From Sphaerulina vaccinii (Eukaryota > Ascomycota > Dothideomycetes > Mycosphaerellales > Mycosphaerellaceae): 64,000 nucleotides of DNA. The stretch's first letter is position 1. Each line of letters starts with the position of its first letter. The position numbers were made by a program, and so were the translations under genes. The stretch spans positions 1,116,001 to 1,180,000 of the forward strand of contig JAKUDP010000014.1 in NCBI GenBank assembly GCA_022570795.1, read 5' to 3'. The notes under the pieces are model-generated. The model saw only the letters and a list, made by a program, of their open reading frames with translations. It was not told the DNA's origin and made no database searches. This document shows positions 1-11,870 of the stretch, one piece after another.

Positions 1-360
1 CCTTAACTAAGAACTAGACTAGCAAGTATACTTAGAAGGTAGATTAGGCTAGCAAAAGCTATTAGTATTATTAGTATCGAGGTTAGAGATATTATACTCG
101 ACTAGGTTATTATTAATAGATTCCGATTATAGATACTTCTTAAGTCGCTTATAAATAGGTATATTAAGAATAATTAGGTTATTCTTATTTAAAGGAAGTA
201 AAAAAGTATCTTCTTCTTCGATAGATTTCTTTTTAAACTCTAGAATTATACTAGCATCTATCTTATTCTATACGTCTAGCGCGGCTACTTATAGTAGCTC
301 GTCGATCTATACCGGTATAGCTATCTTAGTAGGAATATATATAGTTGTTTTAGTAGAAAT

Positions 361-530
361 ATTAATTTAAGTTAGCTATTTAGGCTATAGAGGTGCGTCT
401 ATAATAGTAAATGCAGCCTCTTATAGAGGTGCTACTATCGTAGTAGCTATAGTCTCTTATAGGACCGTAGGACGCGGCTTATTAATTTAAGTTAGCTATT
501 CGGGCTATAGAGGTATATCTATAATAGTAG
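361..530. repeat. Direct repeat, 50-bp units spaced 120 bp
   Basis: Positions 361-410 and 481-530 are near-identical copies. The few differences are all transitions (C/T or G/A), consistent with RIP acting on an already duplicated unit. The intervening sequence is only loosely related. Confidence 0.6.
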
Positions 531-780
531 TCTTTTATAAGATTGCAGGTATAAGAGGCGCTAGCTATTAAAGCTATACTTATATATAATCTGTAGCTAT
601 ATCTATCTCGCTAGTCTAGCTAAGCTAGCTTAGCTTATCGAGAGTCTCTAGCTTGTTTTTAAGTAATACGAATCCTATATATAGCTATACTATTATAGTA
701 GTCTAGACTAGAACTAGCTACTATAGGTAGCTCTTAGGATACTTGTAGTAGGTATATAGATCCTACTACTTCGAAGCCAA

Positions 781-1257
781 TCTCGCTATAGTCTACTAGT
801 TAAGGAACTCTTTATAGTCGAGGGTATATATAGCTATATTATAGTCTAGTATACTATTAGAATCGGCTACTATAGCGTTAATAGCTACGGCTAGGCTAAA
901 AGTAGCAAATTCTCTATATTCGCCCTTATCCTTTAGAGGCTCTAGTAATACTATATATAGTACTAGAATCTAAGCTTTACTAAGTCTATATATAGTAAGA
1001 GCCTCGGATATACTACTCTATTCCTAAGGGACTCTAGTCTCTATACCGAAGAAGCTATAGAGGATAAGGAAGAGAGGAAAGTTAAGTACGTCTACCTAGA
1101 ATATATAAGTAGAGAGTATAAGCTATACGAAATATATAGTTAGTAGAAACGTAGCCGAGTCTTCTCTATCTTCTTCTACTAGCTTCGGTCTACCTAAAAG
1201 TTGTTCGGCGAGTCTGCTATAATAGAACGCGATACCTATATCTTTAGGTTTATAGAA
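781..1257 (-). pseudogene. RIP-decayed coding remnant, unknown family
   Basis: Read on the minus strand from 1,257 to 781, one frame gives about 159 codons with protein-like composition (leucine-, isoleucine- and acid-rich). It is interrupted by seven stops, all TAG, as expected if CAG and TGG codons were converted by CpA/TpG mutation. I do not recognise the protein. It lies downstream of, and on the same strand as, the chromovirus pol remnant. It could be an extra open frame of that element, part of a second element, or a captured host gene. Confidence 0.4.
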
Positions 1258-3011
1258 TATAGTATATACTACTATAGAACTATATAGATCCGCTAATAGG
1301 AGTAGGTACTAGTTTATAAACGTTATATTCTATAGGTATAGTATAAGGACTCCTAGTCTATAATAAGCTTTTAGGTTGCTAGTTAGTAGGTCTAGGCCTA
1401 CTAGTACTATAGGTCCGCTTTCTAAAGCTATAGATAGTAGTATCTAGGCCGCTAGTCTAAAAGCTATCTAAGTAATACTAGTATAGGCCTCGAGTTCTTA
1501 GTTATATTCCTTTACTAACTAAGGAACTATACTAGTCTTATCTTCTAGAAACTTATAGATATTAGCTAGATTTGCTCTACCTCCAGCTATAGATATATCT
1601 CTTTTATTATCTACTACTCTATTAACTATATCTCCTTCTATAGCTAGTAGGTCCGCGAAGTTAAATATAGTTATATATAGGATATAGTAGGCGCACTTTT
1701 ATCTATTACCGACTCTTATCTATATAGTAAGTAGGCTAAGAGCGTCTCTATCTAGGAGGAGGTATTAAGACTTGTTTGTAATATAGCCTTTTACGTCTAG
1801 TAGATAGGTCTCTCGATACTCTTCGAACCTCTTACTTTCTAGATATTCGAGTCGAAGTCCTTAGTAGTAGAATAACCTATTCTTATTATTATTATTTAGG
1901 TAGGGGAAATTGTATAGAATACCTACGTCTATCTATACCTATATTTCTTCTTTATCTATTAGTCTATCTAAACTATTAGAATCTTCTTTAGCTATAGTTT
2001 TACTTAGAAGGTTATTATTCCCTCTACTAACTACGTCGAGATTAAGAACTACTAGTTATAGCTACGAGTACGGCTATATTATAGGCGTTAGCGTTTATAG
2101 CTATAACTGCAGCTATATTATAGGAGTAGGCGTCTAGTCTGCCTTAGTAGTAAACGCCTCGAAATCGTCCTCCAAATTACCTTCTATTATAGAAAGTAGG
2201 TAAATATTAGTAAGGTAAGATAGGTAGTATCTTAAAAGTATACTTTTTTTGTTGCTATTAGTAGTAGAATAGGTATATACTACTTTTAATCTAATTAGCT
2301 AGATAGTATCGCTATTTGAAGTACTCTAATTAAGCTAGTTATAGTTATATTTATAGTAGATAGTTGCTATAGAAAGTAAATATAAACTTTAGTAGATAGC
2401 TATTTTACTAGCGCTAAAGTAGGTACTACCGCCGGATAATAGAAGCTCCGAGAAGTAAAAATTTACTTACTCTAATAATAGGATAGTAAATAATATAGTA
2501 GTAAATAGCTATTATATCTAGTAATAATACTAGATATTGTCGAGTTAGGTATAGTAAGAGAGTCTTAGCTATATCGTAGTCTAGGCTGCCTCTCTTACTA
2601 AGGAGCCTAGTATATAGCTAAAAAATATCTCTATTAGTAGCGTTAGCCTACTTGTTAGCAGGCTAGAGTAGTAGACTACTCTTATATACTATTACTTAGT
2701 TCGTCTAAGTCCGTATATAGGCCTATATCTAGTTATATAACTTGGCCTCCTATAGGTAGGTTATCTATAAGTACTAGCGTTTTAGGCTATATAGGGATGC
2801 GTACGCGGGTATCTATACGTCCGCGAGAGTTAGCATATCTTGCGGCTTTCTAATATTTAGCTAGTCTTTTATTATTACTATCTTCAGACTCGCTAGCTAG
2901 TGTTTTAGATCTAATAATAGGTCTAATAGTAGCTTCTAGTATCGCTAGTCTAACCTAGGCTTCCGGCTATATATATATAGGTAGAGGTATATATCTACTA
3001 TAATAGCGTAG

Positions 3012-6000
3012 CTAATTAGGTAGGTATATAGTATCGTACTCTTTTACTAAAGCGGCGGCGTCCTTAAGGTTATCTATATTATACTATATATTATACTAGT
3101 ATCCGTAGCCTACCTACTTAATAAGATATATTATATATCTATATATTACTCGTCTATCGAGGAGGCGTTTAATCTCGTAGCTAGGTTCGTTATTCTTAGT
3201 ATCTAGACTAACCTCTATAGGCCTAGGTTCGAGTATCTTATAGTTATAGGGATTATTTCTATCTAGGTAGAGCTCTAGTTAGGCGACGGATACTACTAGG
3301 TATATCCTTATTATAGGTAGTAGCTCTAGTCTATATATAAGTCTACTAACTACTTCTAGGATTGTAAATAGACCTACTTATTAGTAAGAGATCTTCTATT
3401 AGGTATACCTAGGGATCTTATAGCTATAGTAAAGATATAGAAAGACTCGCTATCTACGTCGGAAACAAATAGGTTAGTAGGCTATATTATATCTCTCTTT
3501 TATAGCCGCTACTACCTAAGCTATAGAGTCTATAGCCTAGTCTCGGGCCTTCTATCTAAGAGCGACGTAGTCGGCTATAAGAAGCTCTATAAGTAGTATA
3601 AAAGCGTCTAGATTAGTTTTATAGCTTTAGATTATAATATTAGGTATCTCGGCTAATAAAGTATTATATAAGTTATTTAACTCTACCTATATATATAGGA
3701 GCGCCTCTATCTAAGTACTATTAGGGAAGTTAGTTATATAGAAGTATAGAGCAATCTCTATAGTCTAGTTAGTATACTCGCTTTATTTGTCTACCTATAG
3801 ATAGTAAGCTATAGTCGCTAGGAAGTAGATATCTAGTTTTCTAAATATAGCTTATATAAATTAGGATATCTAGATCGGATTATAGTCTCCGATTATAATA
3901 GATAGTAGGCTACGTTCGTTCGCAATATAGCTAAGTAGCTAGCTAGCTCTATACTCGCCTACGTTCTATATACTTTTAACCTTTATTAAAGTTACTTATT
4001 TAGAAAACTTATAGGTTTTAGTTAAGAAACTATCGTAACTATCTAGGTCTGCCGGAAAGCTATATACCTAGTTAGCTATAACTATATAGTCTAGAACTAG
4101 TACTAAAGAGATTAGGTAGAGTTCTCTATATAGCTAGTAGTAGTAAGTCTAGGTAAGTAGATATACTAGATAATACTTAATATATCTATAGAGCTTTTTA
4201 GCTAGGCGTCTAATATAGAAACTTATATATATATAAGCATAGGACCTATAGAAGCTAGAGTAGTAGTATTAGTTATAAGCTATTTTAAAAACTTCTTTAA
4301 ATAGTAGTCTAGGTATATATAGTCTTTCCTATCTATCTTTCTAGTTTTTAAAGTAGATAAGCCTATCTCTAAAGAAGAACTAGAGGCCTAGTAGAGCTAT
4401 ATCTAGCTCTCTATTAAGGTTATTCTCGGCGTTGCTATACTCGGCGTCGCTATTATTATCTAGCTCTAGTTTCTATATATAGCGCTCTTCTACTCGCTAT
4501 AGTTACTCTAGTCTCCCTATCTATATTAGGTCGTCTAGGTATCCCTAGATTACCTCTATTTTAAACTAATTAGATATTTTAATAAGTATAAAATAAAAAA
4601 CTAGTAGCTTAGGCGCTATAAATATATAGCCTATATACTTATCGATTATTATAGTATAGAAGTATAGAGAGTCCTTATATAGGTAAGTATAGAGATATAT
4701 TAGGTTAATAATATTATAAGAAGCGTCTAGATTGTTATATACTAATAGGTCGAGTATATCTCTATAGTTATCTAGGTCCGAGATATTTTTAATTAGACGA
4801 CTAAGTATATCTAGAATACTATAGAGACGACTTTTATAGTAAATCGGCTTTATATATAGGTACTAAGATAGGTACTATTCTACTTATATAAGATATAGGT
4901 TAAGTTTGTTAATAGAAGTAGTAGTTGCTAACAATTCTAACTCTATAATATTAAAAGATACTATATAATCTAGGAATATATAGAGTAGCTTTCTACTAGC
5001 CTAGTATATATATTTTATTTTCCTAGTTGTCTAGATTAGACTAGAGGTCTCTAGCTTAGTAGCTAGGTACCTTAATTCTATATCTATTAGAGACTTACTT
5101 AGGTATATTACAACTTAGATCTTATTAGGTAGAAACTATAGCTTTTTATATCCTAGGTTAGTAGGATCTAGATCGCCGTCTATATAGTAGATAATAGCTA
5201 TATAACCTTTAGAGCTACTATCTAGGTCTGTATATAAGAGTCTATTCGGATCTATATAATATAAAAATCTAGCTATATAGTAGACCTCTCTTATTATATT
5301 AAAATAGTAGTATTAGTAGTCTAAGTTATCTTACTTGTTCTAGGTAGGCGTCTACTTTGCAAAGCGCTTATATCCGCTTCCTCGCTTAGATAGTAATAGG
5401 CTAAGTAAGTACTTCTTCCTTGTCTCGAAAAGCTCGATAATATAACTAAAGTATAGAATATAATTATACTACTAGCCTATAATACTAATATAGAACTCGA
5501 GCTTTTTTAAAGTTTTAGAGAAAGGTAGGTCTAGTATAGCTAATACCTTCTTTTTATATATTATATACTCTAGTCTGCTAACTCTCTATCCGAGGAGTTT
5601 AGTAGATAGGTACCTAATAAATATCTTAGTTGCTAAGATACTTATATTATATAAGTCTAGGAAGCCGAAAATAGCGTCTAGGTATATAAAATACTCTTCG
5701 TAGGTCTTAGAAAAGATAATAATATTATCTATATATATATATATAAAGGTATAGAACTCTTTAAATATACTATCTAGCTTCCTCTATATATACTAGACTA
5801 AACCTATATACCCTATTAAAGTAACGTAGAACTATTCTTAGCCTCTATATAAGTTTATAGTAAACTTGTAGTAGTCTTGCTTCTATATAGCCTATTAGTA
5901 AAAGAAACTAATAGTATTAATAGTTATAATAAACCTAGATTCTTAGAGGGCTTCGATAATTTTATTCTATTATAGAAGAGGGTACGAGTCTTTAACTACT

Positions 6001-8700
6001 AGCTTATTTAGCCCTCTAATATCGATTATAGGTCGGGCTTTATTATATAGCTCTCTATCGACGAATACCTTCTTATATATAATAAAGACTAGGAAGCTGA
6101 AAGGTATAGGTTTTTTAGTATAGAATATCTTATTCTACTAATAGAGTAGATTAAAGGCTTAGTCTACGATAGCTCGGTCTAGTATACTTAGTAAGTACGA
6201 GATTATAGAGAGCTTATATACCTCGGACCTAGAGAGTAGGTTAACTAGTATATATTTATTTTTAGGGACGTCTACAAGTCCGCCTTTATCTACTTATAGA
6301 TATATATACTTATCGATAAGCCTCTAGTATATGTCGATAGCATACTTCTCGCTATATACTATAGAACTATTACTTAGTTTCGTCTCTAGGTCTATATTAG
6401 GTATTAATAGTAGTCTAGCTATCGCCTATAAGGTTGATTTAGTATCTATCTAATATATATAGAGGTCTACTATTACTATTATATTAGTTCTAGCTTTACG
6501 AGATATATCTAGTTCTACCTAGGAAAAAGTATAGTAGCGAGGTTAGGCTTTATATCGCCGGCTACTAGTTTATAATCTTCTAGGTAGATATAGAAACTAC
6601 TCTAGTAGTCGATCTTATCTATTCTCTCTAGATAAGTATTTATAGGAATAGTAACCGGTACCTTAGAGTAGTTATATAGAAAGACGAAGTCTATATCTAT
6701 ATCTATAATTACTATATACGAAGCTATATACTTTTATAGGCCGCCTAGGCGATACTACTCTATATAGAAGTTAAAGTCGCGTCCGGTAGGAAGCGGGCTC
6801 TTATAGTAGACTAGGACCTTAGAGACGCTAAAAGTAGGTATAGTAATTAGCTTGTTAGCGGACTAGACCTAGGTCTAGAAGCGTACTTAGTCGCGTCGCT
6901 TAACTAATAGAGGGACGTAGGCCTTCTAATAAGTAGCGACAGTTGCTAGCTTATATCTAATATTAATCTTTATAGCCTATATATCGATTATATCTATAGC
7001 TAGAAGAATCTTTAGTTAGAGGTTTTTAGTAATATAGACCTTATAATATATATATAGTAGTACTTGTTATCTATTTAGTATCGCTAGCATCTACTAGTCT
7101 AATACTATATACTCTATATAAGGTATTATAGTAGCTACTTCTCGGACTTAGAAAGGGATAGCTACCTTATACTACTCTAGGTCTAGTCGAGTCTCTCGAA
7201 AGAAATCGGAGTCGATTAGTAAGATCGTCGCCTCTATATCTAAGTATACGGCGTAGTCTAGACTACTAATCTCTAGATATATATATACTCGTAGGTAATA
7301 AAAGTAATAGAAGTTATATCTACTCTTAGGCTTATATATTACTACTAATTCGATAATATTTATATTTTCTAGGTATAAGAGGATATCTATCTTATCTAGT
7401 ATAGGATATATATTATACTAGTATACTCGGAGGAGGGTGCTGTTTTTAAAAGTCTCCTTATAAGCTATAGCTCGATACTAGTATAATTATATATCTACCT
7501 TAGATGCGAAGTATATTATAAGCTCGAATTCTCCTATATCTAAGTACTTGCTATTATTATTATCTATAAAGTTAACTATATTATTAAAGTAGTTATATAC
7601 CTCCTCTCGGTTAGAGTCTAAGTTAGTAGATAAAGAGTATAAGTAGGAATAAGAGTCTATTTCGTTATTATAGTAATTGCCTAGACGTTAGTTATACCTA
7701 TATCTCGGCTTTATATAGTCTCTAGAGAAGTGCCTAGGTTTACTATAGTTATAGTAGACTCTAGTATTAGTATTATTATACTTATAGTCTTTATTATACT
7801 TATACTCTTTAGGCTCTCGCTTTATAATAGGCTTTATATAGTCTAGTAGTAGATAGTAACTACGTCTATCTTTGTTTCGCTACTAATACTATTATTATAG
7901 GTTAGGTTGTTACTCTTTATAGCTATCTTTGCGCGCGCGTCGAGAGCTATTATTTCGTCGCTTATCCTCTCGTCTATAGGGATAGTTAGTATAGTTGTAG
8001 ATCGGACGCTAGTCTCTATTTGCCGACTTACCTCTCTTTCGGCTCTATAGTATTTATTACTATATAAATAGGTATTACTTAATACTATCTATAAAGCTAT
8101 CGATAGTAGTCTAATCGTCTAGGTAGAGAACGACGTTCTAGAACTTATAGTAGAGTTTTATCTATACCTAGATAAGTTAAGAGAGAGAGTCTATAATCTT
8201 TACCTTTCTAGACTAATATATAATATTTAGTACAAACTCGCTTAGTAGATATCTATCTTATACTAACTACTAGTCGAAGAACTCCTATTATAGGCGTCTT
8301 AGTACTTCTATAGGTAGTATCTAGAACTTATTTTAGAGTACCTTCTTCTAATAGTTAACTCTACGTCTACTTCTAATATTATAATATATATCTTCTATAA
8401 GTTCTAATATCTATTAGGATATAGCCGAGCTCCTTAAGTATTTACTTAGATATTAATAGGTCTACGTAGCGCTATTAACTTATAAATAGTCCTTTATAGC
8501 GTCTAAGAAGATATAGACTAAGTAGTAGTATATCTTTCCTCCTTTATTTAAAATATTTTCTTTAGGTATCTTATTCTTCGAAGCTATTAGATAAAAGAAA
8601 CTAATATTAGTAGGATTGAAATATATATTATAGTCGCGCTTATATAAGCGGCTAGCTTCGCTCTTATTATCTCTCGTACTATAGTTGTCTCGTAAGCGAC
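3012..8700 (-). mobile_element. RIP-decayed Ty3/Gypsy chromovirus
   Basis: Domains appear in the order expected for a Ty3/Gypsy element read right to left. A retroviral-type zinc knuckle remnant lies at 7,715-7,756, with its cysteines replaced by tyrosine and its spacing kept. The reverse transcriptase region spans about 5,350-5,800; the core catalytic motif is visible near 5,730 as YIDN followed by IIIFSKT. RNase H-like sequence is at about 5,165-5,255. An integrase core with the conserved tail region is at about 3,600-4,080. A chromodomain at 3,012-3,188 includes the YEIKRLLDRR start and the DNLKDAAALVKEY helix, and ends in TAG. Many in-frame TAG stops make it inactive. The left (gag) limit is approximate and I could not define LTRs. 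The C-terminal chromodomain places it among chromoviruses, which tend to insert into heterochromatin. Confidence 0.8.
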
Positions 8701-9636
8701 GATATCTATTATAGTATATATCTCGTAGGGATTCTTTATCCGAGAAATTATTACTACTAGATAGCGAGCTATTACCTCGATAGCCTCGACAATAAGCTCG
8801 TCTATATCTAGAGTCTCGGCAGCGCTCGTTCTACTTCTAATTAGCTCTACTATACTAGTATAGGTATATACGATCTTCTAGATTATATCTAGTAGAGTAT
8901 ATACTATTCTATTATAGACGAGGTTTAAATAGTCTAGTAGTAATTAGATACTTATTATAATACTCTTCTTAATAATACTAGATATTAGAGAGTAGGAAGA
9001 GACCTAGAGTACTATTTGTATTTGTATTCGCGTTAGGTTATAGAGCTTATAGAGCGATCTATCTATCTAGAGCGCCTGCGATTATATCTAGTTATTAGTT
9101 TAGGTCTTACTAGACCTAGTCGATATACTAGGTTATATACTTAATATACTAGTCGAAATATATCTAGGCTTATTAGTTTATTTATAATATAGATACTTAT
9201 AAGCTATTCTAGAAGTTAGTATTTAGTTAGGCTAGTATAGAAGTAGGTAGAGGTACAAATCTATATTCTAGTCTTTCTAGTCTAGTAGTATAAGTATATA
9301 GGTTTATTTATAGTAGCTCTTTAACTACTAGGTTAAAATACTTTAGTATATCTAGAATATACTAAGTACCTAGAATAGGTAGTATAGAGTAGATAGGACC
9401 GCGAGGCTCGATTAGGTATCTACGCGCATATAGTAAGCGCGATAGTACTCGACGTCGGAGCCTCTCTTTTTTATTATTCGAAATAGTCTATACCTATAGT
9501 ACTAGTAGTACTCGTAGTAGAGTTATATATAGATGCTAAGCTAGAGGCTTATTATTCTAGGTATCTTCTTTGTCTCTTAGACGAGGTATATTCTAATACT
9601 ACTTTAGAGGATTCTTATTAGCTATTATAGGTAATA

Positions 9637-9707
9637 GAGACGCTAAGTATACTAGCATAGCTAGAGACGCTAGGTCTGCGAGTACTAGGAGTATAGGAGA
9701 CGCTAGG
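9637..9707. repeat. Short tandem motif, three copies
   Basis: The 11-mer GAGACGCTAGG (first copy GAGACGCTAAG) occurs at 9,637, 9,664 and 9,697, spaced 27 and 33 bases. Nearby, GAGGGTCTCTTTAAAG at 9,975 and GAGAGTCTCTTTAAAG at 10,002 are again 27 bases apart. This suggests a degenerate tandem array of about 27-30 bp units within the RIP block, possibly a repeat-encoded protein segment of a lost element. Confidence 0.45.
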
Positions 9708-10937
9708 TACGTAGGTACTAGCTTAATAACTAATAGTAAGTATTTAGGTATTATAGTAGTTAGACTTGAGATATCTAAGGTATCGGGTCGACGAGTATCT
9801 AGTAACTCTAATATAGCCTTTTAATATAGCTACCTATCTATAGGAGCCTAGTCTTGCTATAGCTAAGGCTATTTCTATTATTATACTAGCTATTACTTTT
9901 AGACCCGAGGTTGCTTTTGAACCTAAAGTTACTTTTAGACCTAAGTCGAGGGCTTAGTTATAGCTACTAATACCGAGGGTCTCTTTAAAGATTCGGGTTT
10001 CGAGAGTCTCTTTAAAGAATTAGCTATTAAGAATTTTTTTTTATAAAAAAGCTACTTCTTATAGACTTCCTAGATAGAATATAGCTAGATTGCAGCTTAT
10101 AGAATATTATTAAAGGCGAGTAGCTATCTAGATAGTTCTATAATAGATAGCTTAACTATAGGTATCTAGTAAGTAGTAGTAGGAGTCTATATAGCCTAGT
10201 ATTCTTATACTACTAGTAGTACTTGCAAAATGTTTTTTATAGTAGATATAATAAAAAATCTATTTATAATCTAGTTCTATAGGTAGCTAGATAATGCAAG
10301 TTGTCCTTGTTCTATAGAGTCTATAGCCGGCTAATACTCTATAGGTATTAGGTAGTTAGAAACTAAGAAAGCGACAAGCGGTTATAGATATAGCTTCTAC
10401 TTCTTAATCTTAGATAATAGTTTATTATACTTAAAAAAATTTCCGAAAGAGTATATAAGTATAAAAGTATATTTATTAAAGTCTAGGAAAGTAGCTATAT
10501 TAGGCGATTTAATAAAGCTTTAAATATAGGTCTTAATAAGGTATACGGGTTATCGTCTTATAGTAGGACTAATTAGTAGCAGCTTGTTAGTAGTTAGAGG
10601 TCTGAGTTATAGTAGCAAGGAAGGTCTAAGTTATAGACGTCTCTTTCTTTCTTATAGCTTATAGCTTCTATAGCTATACTAGTAGGCGCAAGTCTTATAG
10701 TAAACAAACGAGATAGAGTAGTTGCTTAACTAGTATACTAGAGGTCGCTAGCAATAGTAGGGGTCTATATACTACTATAGTATATTACTACTAGTAGAGA
10801 TTAGTAGACTCGGTAGCTCCAAGTCTTATAGTTATAGGCGCGTGCAAGCTAGGAGCTAATGCCGCTATATCTAATTAGCTAGACTATTATATATGTTTAG
10901 TATACTATTGTTAGTAGAGGAGGATCTAGAGTCTATC

Positions 10938-11125
10938 TGTAAGAGCCAGGTCTGAGGACATAGTGTCTTGACTCCGAAAAGGGAATCTGGATTGCTAGGC
11001 AATCCCGTATTCTCGGTCCTAAGGGCAGAGCGCATGCAGTGCGCAGTTGCCCTATAACTCTAAGGGCTCCCACATCCTTTAAAGAGGCAAGGATTAGTTT
11101 GTGCAACCAACACTCTTGTTAACTA
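10938..11125. other. Unmutated hairpin-rich island
   Basis: About 190 bp of balanced composition, with normal CA and TG content, sits inside RIP-mutated DNA. It contains four successive inverted repeats: AGGACA/TGTCTT around a TAG loop (10,955-10,969, one G-T pair); GGATTGC/GCAATCC around a TAG loop (10,989-11,005), extended by GAAT/ATTC; a two-step stem AGGGCA+GCGCA with its complement (11,022-11,053); and ATCCTT/AAGGAT (11,074-11,094). It may be a late-inserted short element, a solo LTR or a structured RNA. It starts TGTAAG and contains TGCAACCAACA near its end, but flanking target duplications are not evident. Confidence 0.5.
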
Positions 11126-11870
11126 GCGCTCTATATATTGCTATATACCTATACTCTTATACTATCTATCGGGCTTAATTATAAGTTTTTTAAAGTAGAT
11201 ATTAGGTTAACTACTACGAGCTACTAGAATACTAGATATACTATATAGTAGTCTCGAAGTAAGTTAATTATCTAAGTCTATCTACTAGCTATATCTAGTC
11301 TGAAGGTAGAACTAGGTCTACTAAGCCTAGCTATCTAGCCCTTGCCCTATATCTATAATACTATATCTAGTATAAGTCTATAAATAGAAGCTATAGCGCT
11401 TATATATTTTTTATATAGTATAATATTAGACTATTCTACCTAGTAAGATCTACTATAAAGTATATAGATAGTTCCTAAATTTTATAAAAATACTTAAAAA
11501 TAAATTAAGTACTAAGCTATTTATAGTATATCTTAGATATTATAGTAGACTTAGTAGGTATAGATCTATAGTCCTATAGTTAGTCTATACGTAGCTAGAA
11601 TCTTATCCTTATAGCTACTAAGACTAGCGAGATATTTAAGTTAAGAGTAGAAATTCTTACTCGAGTTCGGAGCGGGGAGGGTTTTGATCCATGGTCACTT
11701 TGGCGCTCCGTCGTAATGCCACAGGTCCCTTCCACTTCCACTTCACTTCACTTCGCGACCTCCTTCAAGCTTTACTTCACTAAACCGAAGTATATTCATT
11801 GACACTGATTCAATTTTCGCTCTACCTATGCATCTACTACAGAGTAGTGGTGCTCTATGAGTTGCCTGCT

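Larger units (their letters stand above)
1..11660. other. RIP-mutated repeat block
   Basis: This stretch is dominated by TA, CTA and TAG words. CpA and TpG are scarce, while CpG, CpC and CpT contexts remain. That is the pattern expected from cytosine-to-thymine mutation of CpA on both strands, as in fungal RIP. No intact gene is visible; the longest frames are short and low in complexity. Coding remnants can be followed on the minus strand and are listed separately. The right border is sharp: near 11,660 the composition returns to that of ordinary genes within a few tens of bases. Apart from the listed remnants and repeats I see nothing assignable in 1-360, 1,258-3,011, 8,700-9,636, 10,018-10,937 and 11,126-11,660. 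Confidence 0.85.

Noticed and set aside
1910..2137. 75-codon plus-strand frame in the RIP block
   Set aside because: Low-complexity Tyr/Ser/Leu product of TA-rich mutated sequence. The coding remnants that can be recognised in the block are on the minus strand.
10938..11112. Solo LTR with TGT...ACA ends
   Set aside because: The ends fit, but the flanking five bases (CTATC and CTCTT) do not match, and no partner LTR was found near 2,600-3,000.
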